Below are positions 1 through 9,046 of a stretch of DNA of 64,000 nucleotides, piece after piece. Source of the stretch: an uncultured Pseudomonadota bacterium (GTDB lineage: Bacteria; Myxococcota_A; Bradymonadia; Bradymonadales; GCA-2716585); assembly GCA_937123825.1 (NCBI GenBank), contig CAKZKQ010000404.1, positions 1 through 64,000 on the forward strand, written 5' to 3'. Numbering within the stretch: the stretch's first letter is position 1; each line of letters starts with the position of its first letter. The position numbers and the translations under genes are program-made. Below the pieces are notes generated by a model. That model was not told where the DNA came from, ran no database searches, and saw nothing but the letters and a program-made list of their open reading frames with translations.

Positions 1-88
1 GAATCCATGGGCTGGCCACGGCCTGGCTGCTGCAAACGATCATGGCGAGCAATGTGCACAGGACGAGCCTGGGATGGTGGGCGTGCAT
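1..88 (-). CDS. Outer-membrane beta-barrel protein, copy A (N-terminus only, cut by window edge)
   Basis: Only the first 29 or so codons are present. They read as a signal peptide starting MHAHHPRLVLC and ending AVASPW. A GGAGGT ribosome-binding site lies just upstream of the ATG. Bases 1-77 are identical to bases 3199-3275, which encode the signal peptide of the complete paralogue at 2291-3286. The gene sits 60 nt downstream of kinase A, just as the paralogue sits 65 nt downstream of kinase B. I infer a second kinase/outer-membrane-protein pair. The mature part lies outside the window, so the fold is assumed from the paralogue. Confidence 0.7.
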   Translation of the reverse strand, partial: MHAHHPRLVLCTLLAMIVCSSQAVASPWI

Positions 89-148
89 GTCCGACCTCCG
101 TGGGTGGGGGTGAGGGTTGGCTTGTGTGGGTGGGTAAGGGGGCGAACT

Positions 149-1849
149 TCAGAAGCCGTAGGGTTGCGGCTGGGTCGGGCTCTGGTTTGCGCCCTGGGGC
201 TGTGCTTGCGCAGCGCGTTGCTTGGCGGAGTCATCTTTGACCGCCGTGATGGAGGCTGGCACCGAGAAGATCACAGGGGGTTTGACCACTTTGGCGCTGG
301 ATGCCTGGGCCAACGCCTGGGGTTTGGGTTCGGCGTTGGTTGAAACGGGTTCGGGGGCGGGGGTTGGGACGGGCGGTGCTTTGGAGACGGGCTTGGTCTG
401 AGGACGCGCTTTGGCAGAGGATTTGGCGCGGCGAGCCCGGGTTTTGGGAGGTGTGGTTTTGGGTGCAGGGTTGGGGGCGGTGGGTTGGGCTGCAATAGGC
501 ACAGGGGCCACCTCCGAGGGGGGTTGCGCGGGGTTGGTCTCAGTCGGTGTGCTCAGCGGCGTGTTGGGTACGGGGGGTTGTGCTGTGGGAGACGGTGAAG
601 GTGCAGGTACGGCGGGGGCCGCGATGGCCATCTTGGGCTGGGTGCTTTGGGCTTTGGCGTGGGCGTTCTGGAACCAGATCCCAGCGGCCACCGTCATCAC
701 CAGAGTCATGGTTGCGGCAGCGGCAGCCAATTGGTGCCGCACAGGGCTGTGCTGGACGTTGGGTTGCCACTGCGAAAGAAAGGGGTTGTCTGCGTTGTCC
801 TGGGCGCGTTCGGCAGCGTCGTCGGTGTGCTCGTAGGATGGTGGGATGCAGATGTTTACGGCTGGCGCTGGGATGCTGGGGGGCTGTGAAAGAGGCTGCG
901 CCGAGACATCCTGCAGGAGCGCCGGAGGCTGGGAGGGGTGTGTGACGGCAAACGCCGCCGGTGATTTGGAGCGGTGGATGGCCTTGCTCGACGGCGAGCG
1001 CAGTTCCAGGGCGCTGATGATGGCCACCGGCCAGCTGCGGTCTTCAAATCCAAGGCCATCGACCAGATCGCGGATGGCGCTGTGGGCAGACTCGGGACGC
1101 TCTTGGATGTTCTTACGAAGACAGGCGTTGATCAGGTGCGCCAACGCCAGCGGCAACTCTGGCCGTTTGCTGAGCACATCGGGGGCGGGCGTATACACAT
1201 GGTGGAACGAGATGTGTTCCCCCACAAAGGGCAGCTCGCCGGTGAAGAGTTCAAAGAGGGTCACGCCGACGGCGTAGAGGTCGGTGGCAAAAGAGAGTTC
1301 ATGGCCCAGAAGCTGCTCAGGGGCCATGTAGGCGGGGGTGCCGCGCACGCTGGTGCCACGCTGGATGATCTCGCGCAGGCTGCGGGCCAGCCCAAAGTCC
1401 ATCAAGCGTACGGCGCCGTGGGCATCCACCATGATGTTGGACGCCTTGATGTCCCGGTGGAGGATGTCCCGGTCGTGCAGATAGGCCAGCGCTGCCAGCA
1501 ACTCCAGGGTGTGGTCCAGCCCCTGGTCGATGTTGCAGCCTTGCGGACACTCGCGCAGCAGCTCATCGAGGGTCAGACCATCGATGTACTCCATCACCAG
1601 CCCTGTGTTGCCCTGCTCGTCTCGGATGACGTCGTAGACCGACACCAGGTGCTGGTGCCGAATGCGGGCCATGATCCGCGCCTCGTTTTCAAAGATCCGC
1701 ACGGCCTCTGGATCATTGCTCAGCTCTCGGGCCAGGGTTTTGATGGCCACCTTGCGATCCAGGTCGTGGTCATGGGCTGCGTACACCACACCCATTCCAC
1801 CAGCGCCCGCTTTGTGCAGAACCTCATATCGATCAAGAATCATGTCCAT
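149..1849 (-). CDS. Membrane-anchored Ser/Thr protein kinase A (Hanks type)
   Basis: This 566-aa protein has an N-terminal kinase domain (about residues 8-270). It has the Gly loop GAGGMG, the ATP lysine in VAIK (K37), the catalytic HRDIKASN (D133), DFG at 151-153 and GTPAYMAPE in the activation segment. A single hydrophobic span near residues 375-395 follows, then a long P/A/K/T-rich C-terminal region predicted to be periplasmic. The last residues are PYGF, shared with kinase B. The chosen ATG has a GGGAGGT ribosome-binding site. It probably phosphorylates cytosolic proteins in response to an envelope signal; the ligand and targets are unknown. It is likely cotranscribed with the downstream barrel gene copy A from the promoter at 1945-1973. 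Confidence 0.93.
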   Translation of the reverse strand: MDMILDRYEVLHKAGAGGMGVVYAAHDHDLDRKVAIKTLARELSNDPEAVRIFENEARIMARIRHQHLVSVYDVIRDEQGNTGLVMEYIDGLTLDELLRECPQGCNIDQGLDHTLELLAALAYLHDRDILHRDIKASNIMVDAHGAVRLMDFGLARSLREIIQRGTSVRGTPAYMAPEQLLGHELSFATDLYAVGVTLFELFTGELPFVGEHISFHHVYTPAPDVLSKRPELPLALAHLINACLRKNIQERPESAHSAIRDLVDGLGFEDRSWPVAIISALELRSPSSKAIHRSKSPAAFAVTHPSQPPALLQDVSAQPLSQPPSIPAPAVNICIPPSYEHTDDAAERAQDNADNPFLSQWQPNVQHSPVRHQLAAAAATMTLVMTVAAGIWFQNAHAKAQSTQPKMAIAAPAVPAPSPSPTAQPPVPNTPLSTPTETNPAQPPSEVAPVPIAAQPTAPNPAPKTTPPKTRARRAKSSAKARPQTKPVSKAPPVPTPAPEPVSTNAEPKPQALAQASSAKVVKPPVIFSVPASITAVKDDSAKQRAAQAQPQGANQSPTQPQPYGF

Positions 1850-1944
1850 CGTCTTTTACCTCCCGAGCAGGGCACCCCACAGTGACAGCGGTGTGGGGGA
1901 TGTGGTTGGAACCGCTCACAGCGTGTTCCGCCCGTCTGAGAGAT

Positions 1945-1973
1945 ATATAGTGCAGACAATTGGTTGTTGTCAA
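1945..1973 (-). promoter_or_regulatory. Sigma70-type promoter for kinase A
   Basis: On the minus strand a perfect TTGACA (1973-1968) is followed after 17 nt by CTATAT, or after 18 nt by TATATA. Transcription would start near 1937, giving a leader of roughly 90 nt before the kinase A ATG at 1849. The surrounding A+T-rich patch stands out from the GC-rich background. Confidence 0.65.
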
Positions 1974-2112
1974 TCTAATTGCGTGCAATTTATTTGTGTT
2001 TGGTGTTTTTACACAGAGGGGCAATGGGCGCAGAGTGCCTCATGCCCGTGCAAAAAGCGCAGGCGTGCCTGGATTTGGAGCTTGGTAGAGCGCGTTGTGG
2101 TGGGGGTGGGGC

Positions 2113-2274
2113 TAGGTTCTGTTGAGGTTTGTGGACCGAGTCCGGTGGTGACGAGAACGAGACAAGATTGCTTTTGACAACCGAACTCGTACTGAAAGTA
2201 CGTGGGAGGGCGTCGGGAGCGATGTTGGCCGTTGTCGGCCCACCGGCGACGGGAGTAAACCTCAACAGAACCTA
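2113..2274. repeat. 18-bp perfect inverted repeat spanning 162 bp
   Basis: The arm taggttctgttgaggttt at 2113-2130 is the exact reverse complement of 2257-2274. The arms are separated by 126 bp. The element lies immediately downstream of the barrel gene that ends at 2291. It could be a small non-autonomous element with terminal inverted repeats, or a long stem-loop in the 3' leader/trailer RNA. No transposase is present and I could not identify a target-site duplication. Confidence 0.6.
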
Positions 2275-2290
2275 AGGCAGCAAGCAGGAA

Positions 2291-3286
2291 TCAGTCGAAG
2301 ACCAGCAACGTGCCGATGGAGACGCCAGTCAACTCGGGGAAGTTGGCGCCCAGAATGGCCCGCGAGGCTTGGATGATCAGTTCGCGCCCGGAGAAGCGCA
2401 GGATGGCGCCGCCTTCAATAAAGAGGTAGTCGCGGTCGCGGGTCAGGGGGATGGTGGTGATGTTGTCGGTGGTGAAGGCATTGGCGTCGACGCTCGGGTC
2501 GATGGCAATGAAGCCATCCCCCAGCGTGTCGCCGTCAAAGAGGGTCATGGCGCCGCGCGCAGAGATGAAGAAGAAAATGTGTTCGTCGATGGCCTGACCG
2601 AGCTTGATTTGGGCCAGGCCCTGGTGTCCGGGGCCGTTGAAGCGGGCGTTGTAGCCGGCGTTGAGTTCAATGAGGGTCAGCGTCTTGTTGATGAAGATCC
2701 CGGCCTGGAGGCTGTAGAGCAAATCCAATTGCCCGTCGCCCAGGGTGACATCGTCGGTGAGGTTGTCGGGGTTTGGATCATCGTCTCGGAAGGTGGCCCT
2801 CGGCGCCTGATAACCGGTGGGGACCTTCAACTCGGCCACCGAGGCCAGTCGCACAGCGCCGTCGAGGTGTTGGTAGCCCAGCGAAAAATGTATATCGCTC
2901 AGCCCAATGGCGCCGCGTGAGAAGGAGAAGACGCTGTTGCGCAGCTCGGCCTCATCGGCGGCGCCAAAATCCCCATCAAAGAGGAGCACCGAGTCCGAGG
3001 TGTAGCTGACCCCTTTGAACTGGGTCCGCAGCCCAAGCTCCAGGTTGTGGCCAATGCCGTAGCGGCCATTGAGCTGCAAAAAGTAGCTGTCAAAGCGTCC
3101 ATTGAGGGGAAAGGCCTGTTGTGTGCCGTCGGGGAGGAACTCGCCGGTGGCAAACTCGGTGCCAGCGGTCAACTGAAAGACCTTGACGCCGTCTGGCAGA
3201 ATCCATGGGCTGGCCACGGCCTGGCTGCTGCAAACGATCATGGCGAGCAATGTGCACAGGACGAGCCTGGGATGGCGAGCGGACAT
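2291..3286 (-). CDS. Outer-membrane beta-barrel protein, copy B
   Basis: This 331-aa protein has an N-terminal signal peptide (cleavage after AVA, then SPWI). The rest is rich in alternating amphipathic strands with aromatic/glycine girdles, for example the segments around GRFDSYFLQLNGRYGIG and LIELNAGYNARF. It ends in a phenylalanine-containing strand (GTLLVFD), typical of Gram-negative outer-membrane barrels. No specific transporter family is certain. It lies 65 nt behind kinase B on the same strand, so it is probably cotranscribed. The pair may link an envelope-sensing kinase with an outer-membrane channel. The signal-peptide DNA is identical to copy A over 77 bp. Confidence 0.75.
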   Translation of the reverse strand: MSARHPRLVLCTLLAMIVCSSQAVASPWILPDGVKVFQLTAGTEFATGEFLPDGTQQAFPLNGRFDSYFLQLNGRYGIGHNLELGLRTQFKGVSYTSDSVLLFDGDFGAADEAELRNSVFSFSRGAIGLSDIHFSLGYQHLDGAVRLASVAELKVPTGYQAPRATFRDDDPNPDNLTDDVTLGDGQLDLLYSLQAGIFINKTLTLIELNAGYNARFNGPGHQGLAQIKLGQAIDEHIFFFISARGAMTLFDGDTLGDGFIAIDPSVDANAFTTDNITTIPLTRDRDYLFIEGGAILRFSGRELIIQASRAILGANFPELTGVSIGTLLVFD

Positions 3287-3351
3287 GGCGTCTTCGACCT
3301 CTTTGGGCGCGGTGGTTTGGGGGTTGAAGAAGGGTTGTGGGGGGAAGCGCT

Positions 3352-5193
3352 TTAGAATCCGTAGGGGCGAGACGGGGCGCTGTCCTCTTTGTCTTCCTTC
3401 TTTTCTTCTTTCTTCTTTGTGTCGTCTTTGTTGGGGAGGGTTTGCGCGCCGATCCCAAAGGGGATGACGGCAGGGTCCGCCGTGATGGCCGCAGCAGGTT
3501 TTGCGGGGGGCTTGGGCTCTGCGGGGGCCTTGGCGGTGGCCTCGGGTTCGGCCTTGGGTTCGGCTTTGGGCTCAGCCTTGGGTTCATCAGCCGCGGCGTC
3601 TTTGCCCGGTGCCTCGTGTTGTTCAGCCACCTCTTTTGGAGCGTCAGCGGCGGGTTGCTGGCCTTCATCGGCGGCGGGGGTGTCTTTGGCGGCTGCTTTG
3701 CTGGCAGCTTTCTTGTCTTTGGCGGCGCGTTGGGCGGCGCGTTTGGCGGCGCGGCGCTCAGCAGCGGTCTCTTTGGCGGTCTTCTTGGGTTCTTTGTCGG
3801 CCTCTTCCTCAGCCTTGGCGGCTTCGATGGCCTCTTTGCCCTCGGCTGCCACGGCAGGATCGGCGACAAAGTCCATGGCGGGCTCTGGCGCGGGCTCCTG
3901 GGCTTTGGCGGCAGGTTCCTCCTGGGCTGGGGCTGCAGCTTCCGGTGGAGCCGCTGGGGCGGCTTTGGCGGGTTCGTTTTGGGCCACAGGTGGCGTTTGA
4001 GTGGCGGGGGGCGCCGAGAATTTCAGCCACACCCCCCCGGCCACTGCCAACGTCAACACCACCAGCGCGGCCACGATCAGGCCGCTGCTGCGGGCTTGAC
4101 GGCCGCTGTTGGTGGGATGGCGAGGCAGGGACTGCGAGGCCAGGTTGAGGTTGGAGGCTGCTGCGGGCGCTGCGGCGACTGGGCTTTGGGAGGCCAGCGC
4201 GCTGGCCGATGGATGCCCGGGCTGCGATGGGTTGGACGTGGAGTGGAAGACCGCAGGCGGCATGGACTGGCGCGTGGGATCGACGATGGTCCGCGCCCCG
4301 GTGGTGTGGTGGGCGGTGAAAGAGCCGCTGGAGCGCAGCGAACGCAGCTCCAGCGCGCTGATGACCGCCGCAGGCCAGTTTCTGGACTCCATGCCCAGGC
4401 CGTCGATCAGATCCCGCATGACCGCCAGCGCCGAGGCGGGCCGTTGCTCGGGGTCTTTTTGCAGACACGCCGAGATGAGCAGCGCCACCACCACAGGGAG
4501 ATCGGGGCGCTTCTGGCGCACGTCCGGCGCAGGCGTGTGGATGTGGTGGTACGACATGTCGTCGCCGCGAAAGGGCAGCTCGCCAGCAAAGAGTTCAAAG
4601 AGGGTCACGCCGACGGCGTAGAGGTCGGCGGCAAAGGAGAGATCGTTGCCCAGAATCTGCTCGGGGGCCATATAGGCGGGGGTGCCGCGCACGCGGGTGC
4701 CGCGCTGGCTGATCTCGCGCAGGCTGCGGGCCAGTCCAAAGTCCATCAAGCGCACGGACTTGTCCTGGTCGATCATGATGTTGGAAGGCTTGATGTCTCG
4801 GTGCAAGATGCCCTGGTCGTGCAGGTAGGCGACCGCCACCAAAATCTCCAGGGCGTATCCAAGCGCCTCTTCAAAGTCAAAACGCCGCCCGCGCTGCTGG
4901 ATCAACCGCTCCAACGTCACGCCTTCGATGTACTCCATCACCAGGCAGGCGCGACCTCGGTCGTCTCGGATGACATCGTAGACCGACACCAGGTGTTGGT
5001 GCCGGACGCGGGCCATGATTCTGGCCTCGCTCTCAAAGATTTGCAGGGCCTCAGGGTTGGAGCTGAGGTCCGAAGCCAGGGTCTTGAGCGCGACCTTGCG
5101 ATCCAGGTCGTGGTCATGGGCGGCGTACACCACGCCCATGCCTCCTTCTCCGAGTTGATGCAATATCTCGTATCGGTCTCGGATCATCTCCAT
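3352..5193 (-). CDS. Membrane-anchored Ser/Thr protein kinase B (Hanks type)
   Basis: This 613-aa paralogue of kinase A has GEGGMG in the Gly loop, VALK, HRDIKPSN, DFGLARS and GTPAYMAPEQ. A hydrophobic anchor (around IVAALVVLTLAVAGGVWL) separates the kinase from a charged Ala/Glu/Lys/Pro-rich tail. The tail includes consecutive AEPK units and ends RPYGF. The frame is open further upstream to 5298. I chose the ATG at 5193 because it aligns with the kinase A start (MEMIRDRYE versus MDMILDRYE) and has a GGGAGG site. The downstream barrel gene (2291-3286) is likely in the same operon. Confidence 0.93.
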   Translation of the reverse strand: MEMIRDRYEILHQLGEGGMGVVYAAHDHDLDRKVALKTLASDLSSNPEALQIFESEARIMARVRHQHLVSVYDVIRDDRGRACLVMEYIEGVTLERLIQQRGRRFDFEEALGYALEILVAVAYLHDQGILHRDIKPSNIMIDQDKSVRLMDFGLARSLREISQRGTRVRGTPAYMAPEQILGNDLSFAADLYAVGVTLFELFAGELPFRGDDMSYHHIHTPAPDVRQKRPDLPVVVALLISACLQKDPEQRPASALAVMRDLIDGLGMESRNWPAAVISALELRSLRSSGSFTAHHTTGARTIVDPTRQSMPPAVFHSTSNPSQPGHPSASALASQSPVAAAPAAASNLNLASQSLPRHPTNSGRQARSSGLIVAALVVLTLAVAGGVWLKFSAPPATQTPPVAQNEPAKAAPAAPPEAAAPAQEEPAAKAQEPAPEPAMDFVADPAVAAEGKEAIEAAKAEEEADKEPKKTAKETAAERRAAKRAAQRAAKDKKAASKAAAKDTPAADEGQQPAADAPKEVAEQHEAPGKDAAADEPKAEPKAEPKAEPEATAKAPAEPKPPAKPAAAITADPAVIPFGIGAQTLPNKDDTKKKEEKKEDKEDSAPSRPYGF

Positions 5194-5456
5194 GGGTTCT
5201 TGCCTCCCGAGCTTGACGTGCTCCTCGCCCTGAAACAAACCAGCGCGCTTTGCAGACGATGAGCCATCTGGTCTGTCCATTAAGACAGTACCCATCAAGC
5301 CACAACGCGTTACAAAAATCCCGTCGCAGTTTGAGCACGCGCGGCCCCTGGGGCGTAGGAGCCAAATTTCAAAAAGGATGTATGGAAGAAGTCGGTCCCG
5401 TCAAGGAGGGGACGAACGAATGTGCGCTTGGGGCTGCGCAGAAGGGATGGGGTGGG

Positions 5457-6341
5457 TTATTTTTTCTTCTTTTTCTTGTCTTGCTCTGCTTTGATGTCGT
5501 CCATGATGTCCGTGGAGGCGGGTTTGATCTCGCGTTGGAAGGTTTTCTTCTGTGTCCAGCGGATCATCATGAAGATGCCAAAGACCATGGCGGCCATGGA
5601 GAGGTACTGGGCAGGGGTGAGGTCCAGGTAACGTGCGTCGCCGCCGTCCTGATCGGTCTTGCGCATGAAGTCGAGGCTGAAGCGCACCGGCGTGTAGATG
5701 ATGGGCAGCAGCGCCAGGAAGAAGCCGGGGCGGCGCTTGAAGAGATCATCTTTGCGGCTCATGGCGATGCCCCAGAAGACGGCGATCACCACCAACCACC
5801 ACATCGCCTCGTAGAGGCCCAGGTCGTGCCGCGCGATCCCGTCGGGGAACTCGACCGCCAGGGCAAAGTCCGAGGCCGGGCCAGGGTGATCATGGACCAC
5901 GGCGCAGCCCACGCGCCCAAAGAACCAGCCGATCGGCAAGGCAAAGGCCGCCACGTCGGTCATGGGCAGCAGATCCTGCAAGGGGTTGCGCCACTTCCAG
6001 ATGAAAATCCCGATGATGGCGCCCAGGATGCCGCCGTAGCTCGACAGCGTGGAGCCAAACTTAAAGAGGATCGCCGGATCGCTCAGCAGCTTGCCGGGGT
6101 GGTACATGATCAGGTCAAAGACGTGCGCGCCGATGAAGCCTGCGATGAGCATGTGCAGCATCAGCGATTGGATGGCATCGACCGAAAGCCCAAAGTTGTT
6201 CGCGCGCCAACTGGCCACCTGATAGGCCAGCATGACGCCAATGGCCACCATCAGTCCAAAGCCTTGGATGGTCAGCGGGCCTATCTCCCATGGGCCGAGG
6301 GTATACCAGGGGATCGTCGCCAGAGCGCCCAGAGTGTTCAT
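5457..6341 (-). CDS. lgt: Prolipoprotein diacylglyceryl transferase-like protein
   Basis: This 294-aa polytopic inner-membrane protein has the Lgt layout: an IPWYTLGPWEIGPLTIQGFGLM opening, a YGGILGA segment and a GR-G signature at GRVGCAVVHDHPG, with a later FSLDFMR. Lgt transfers diacylglycerol from phosphatidylglycerol to the lipobox cysteine, which fits the many lipoproteins in this window. The signature deviates from the usual GRxGNFxN-E, so activity should not be taken for granted. The tail is lysine-rich. It lies 14 nt after the glycosyltransferase gene on the same strand, suggesting cotranscription. Confidence 0.85.
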   Translation of the reverse strand: MNTLGALATIPWYTLGPWEIGPLTIQGFGLMVAIGVMLAYQVASWRANNFGLSVDAIQSLMLHMLIAGFIGAHVFDLIMYHPGKLLSDPAILFKFGSTLSSYGGILGAIIGIFIWKWRNPLQDLLPMTDVAAFALPIGWFFGRVGCAVVHDHPGPASDFALAVEFPDGIARHDLGLYEAMWWLVVIAVFWGIAMSRKDDLFKRRPGFFLALLPIIYTPVRFSLDFMRKTDQDGGDARYLDLTPAQYLSMAAMVFGIFMMIRWTQKKTFQREIKPASTDIMDDIKAEQDKKKKKK

Positions 6342-6355
6342 CGTATCCTCTTGTC

Positions 6356-9046
6356 CTAAAAGTTCTCAATCTGGATGGTGCCCAGCTTGATCCGGTCAGA
6401 GCCGTCCTGTCCTGTTGCCGGTGTGATCTTCATGCGCCGGCTGCCCAGGAAGAAGCCCATATACATGGTGTACTGGCCGGTGGTCGAGCCCGGCTCGATG
6501 TCCAACCACTGAGTGTCCACGATATAATCCCCAGGTTGCCACAGGTTGGTCGGCAGCTCGCCGTTGACCGGGACATGGTCACCGTTGATGCGGTTGCCGG
6601 GGTAATCGACGTGGAGGAAGATCTGGTAGCTGGAGGTGACGCGCTTGAGCACCTTGAAGTAGTAGCGGATGACAAATTTGCCGCCCGTCTTGAAGACCGG
6701 CGTCTGCTTCTTGGATTTGAGGCCCTTGAGCTCGTCGCGTGCGCCGGGCAGCGGGTCGCCCCACCGATCCACCTGATCCTCTCGGTAGACCTCGTAGCCC
6801 AGCAACTGCACCTTCTTGTCGAACTGCGTGTAGACCTTCTCTTTTTTGTCGTTGAGCGGCGTGATCGGATACACCGGCCGGGGCCGCTGCGGCAAAAGCG
6901 CGCGGGTGACCAGCGATTGCTCCTCTTCGCCCTCGCGCAGCAGGTTCGACGCCAGCACATAGCGGCTTGAGCGGCTGTCGATGACGTTGAGCCCGCGCGG
7001 CGGCTTGGCCTTGGAGGCCTTGCGCAGCTCGTGGTGGACGCTGCTGAGCTGGTCGGCGGGCAAGACCAGGAAGAAGCGCTCGCCGTTGGCCTTGGCAAAG
7101 CGCTCCTTGAGGTCCACCTGGGTCTTGATGCGCTCATTGTCGGCAAAGTAGTACGACCCGCTGCGCACGCCCGACTCATACACCAGCAGCGGCTCCTGGC
7201 CCTGCTTGTAGGCTTCGTATGCGTCCACCAACACGCGCTGGCTCAAGTGCTGGCTCAACGCCGGAACCCAGCGCATGCCCGTCAGACCCACCACAACGAG
7301 CGCCAAGACAGTGGCGCTGGTGGCCAAAACCGCCGGCTGCTGTCCCAAGCGGGTCAACGCGCTCATCCAGGGCGGGGGCTGAGGGCCTTTGTCACCATTT
7401 TCATCGGCATCGACCCCAGCGGCGTCATCCTCAGACGCCTTTTGAGCCGCTGCGGGCGTCCCTTTGGCCGCTCGCCAGCGCCACAAGCGCTCGGGCCACT
7501 CCAGCGCGCCCATAAACCAGACGCCAAAGAAGGCCAGCAGGCCATAGCGGACCGCTTTAAGGATGCTCCCAAAGGAGAAATCCTCGGGGGCCTCAAACTT
7601 GCCATCGGTCAGCAGCGGTCCCAGCAGCTCGCGGGGGTAGCGCTCCAGGTCTTTGCTCAAAAAGAGGACGATCATAAGGGCCGTGAAGCCCACCGCACGC
7701 ATCAAAAACGGACGTTGGCGCAGCCACTGCCAGAACTGACCGTCGCTCAGCGCCAGCGCGGCCATCAAGCCCATCGCCGCCGTGCCCGGAAAGAGGTATT
7801 GCTCATGAACGGTGCCAAGCAAGAGCGAGCCCACCACCGCGCAGACAAACCACATCGCCAGCAAGCCCAGTCCCAGCCGCGTCGGCTCTTGGGACCCCTC
7901 TTCGCTTTCGTCGCTGCGGATCACGTAGGCCAGCCCCAACGGCAGCAGCGCCGTCCATGGATAGGCGGCGAAGCCGATCTGGCGAACCCAGAAGTCAAAG
8001 GTGACGTGCTCTGGCAGCGCCTTGACGGTCAAGAGGTGGTTTTCCAGCAAAAAGGTCAGCGTGGCGCTCTTGCCCGTCAGCGAGTCTTCGGGGGCGGCGC
8101 TGCTGTAAAAGTAGGCCACGGCGCCCACGGCCACCAAAGAGGGGACCAATGCCGAGGCCGCGCCAACAACGCCGCCAAAAGCTTTCAATGGCGTGCTCTT
8201 GCGCGCGGCAAAGGCCCCGACTGCCAACCAAAGCGGAGGCAGGAGCAGGGCGACCCACTGGGTGGCCCCAGCCTGGTTTTGTGCCGACCATGCCCAGAAG
8301 ACCAGCGCGGCGCTGCCTGCGATGGCCCCTGCGGCTGCGCCCAGCGCGGCCTTGTCGTTGGTGGGGTCGTCTTGTTGAGCCTGGCGCCTGGCTTGGTCGG
8401 CCAGCCCCAGCCCAACGATCATCGACAGCGGCAGCCACAAGCCCCACAGCCCCCAGGCCAGCGCATCGATCGCCAGCAACGCCCCCAGCCCCGCAGGCAA
8501 GAGCGCCGAGCGCGGCTTGTCATCGCCCTGGGCCAGCATCATCCCGTAGACGGCCACCGTGGCCATCAGCGCCCCGGTAAAGACGCCGTTGCCCGCCAGC
8601 GTGACGCCGCCAAGGAAGATCAGTGGGCAGGTCAGCGCCGCGATCGCCGCCAGCAGCGCCCGCAGGCCACCAAAGAGTTGCCGCAGCCAGACAAAGAGCG
8701 CTGCGCTGCCGCCAAGGATGCTCAGCGCCATGGGCAGGCGCATGGCCCATTCAGATGTCCCCAGCGCCATCTGAGCCATGGCAATGGCCCAGATTGGCAG
8801 CAGCGGTCTGGGGGCCGCCAGTTGCCCTTCGCTGCCCAGCGTCGGGTAAAACCATTGGCCGTGCTCAGACATGTTCTGGGCCAACTCTGCCCAGGTGGTT
8901 TCCCATGGCTCCCAGAGGCCAAAGGTGCGCTGGGAGAGGATCATCAGCGGCAACCCCAGGAGCACAATGGCGCCCACGCCCATCCAGGTGGAGATGGGAT
9001 CTTTGGGCTTTTCTTGCTGGGGTTGGGTCTGATTTGCGTCGCTCAT
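6356..9046 (-). CDS. ArnT/PMT-like (GT39/GT83-type) membrane glycosyltransferase
   Basis: This 896-aa protein has about a dozen hydrophobic spans in the first two-thirds, then a large soluble region. The first periplasmic loop carries WEPWETTWAELAQNM followed by GQWFYP, resembling the acidic-residue loop of lipid-linked-sugar transferases of the ArnT/PMT clan. The predicted reaction is transfer of a sugar from a polyprenyl phosphate donor to a protein or lipid acceptor at the periplasmic face. The start at 9046 (MSDANQ) is preceded by GGAGAAGG. The cytosolic linker near residue 560 is acidic and low-complexity. Donor and acceptor are unknown. Confidence 0.8.
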   Translation of the reverse strand: MSDANQTQPQQEKPKDPISTWMGVGAIVLLGLPLMILSQRTFGLWEPWETTWAELAQNMSEHGQWFYPTLGSEGQLAAPRPLLPIWAIAMAQMALGTSEWAMRLPMALSILGGSAALFVWLRQLFGGLRALLAAIAALTCPLIFLGGVTLAGNGVFTGALMATVAVYGMMLAQGDDKPRSALLPAGLGALLAIDALAWGLWGLWLPLSMIVGLGLADQARRQAQQDDPTNDKAALGAAAGAIAGSAALVFWAWSAQNQAGATQWVALLLPPLWLAVGAFAARKSTPLKAFGGVVGAASALVPSLVAVGAVAYFYSSAAPEDSLTGKSATLTFLLENHLLTVKALPEHVTFDFWVRQIGFAAYPWTALLPLGLAYVIRSDESEEGSQEPTRLGLGLLAMWFVCAVVGSLLLGTVHEQYLFPGTAAMGLMAALALSDGQFWQWLRQRPFLMRAVGFTALMIVLFLSKDLERYPRELLGPLLTDGKFEAPEDFSFGSILKAVRYGLLAFFGVWFMGALEWPERLWRWRAAKGTPAAAQKASEDDAAGVDADENGDKGPQPPPWMSALTRLGQQPAVLATSATVLALVVVGLTGMRWVPALSQHLSQRVLVDAYEAYKQGQEPLLVYESGVRSGSYYFADNERIKTQVDLKERFAKANGERFFLVLPADQLSSVHHELRKASKAKPPRGLNVIDSRSSRYVLASNLLREGEEEQSLVTRALLPQRPRPVYPITPLNDKKEKVYTQFDKKVQLLGYEVYREDQVDRWGDPLPGARDELKGLKSKKQTPVFKTGGKFVIRYYFKVLKRVTSSYQIFLHVDYPGNRINGDHVPVNGELPTNLWQPGDYIVDTQWLDIEPGSTTGQYTMYMGFFLGSRRMKITPATGQDGSDRIKLGTIQIENF

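Larger units (their letters stand above)
1850..2290. other. Intergenic region upstream of kinase A
   Basis: This is 441 bases without a credible gene. It holds a strong sigma70-like promoter for kinase A (1945-1973) and an 18-bp perfect inverted repeat (2113-2130 and 2257-2274). Within the repeat is a small CGTACT/AGTACG hairpin. The short open frames here lack ribosome-binding sites and coding character. Confidence 0.7.
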
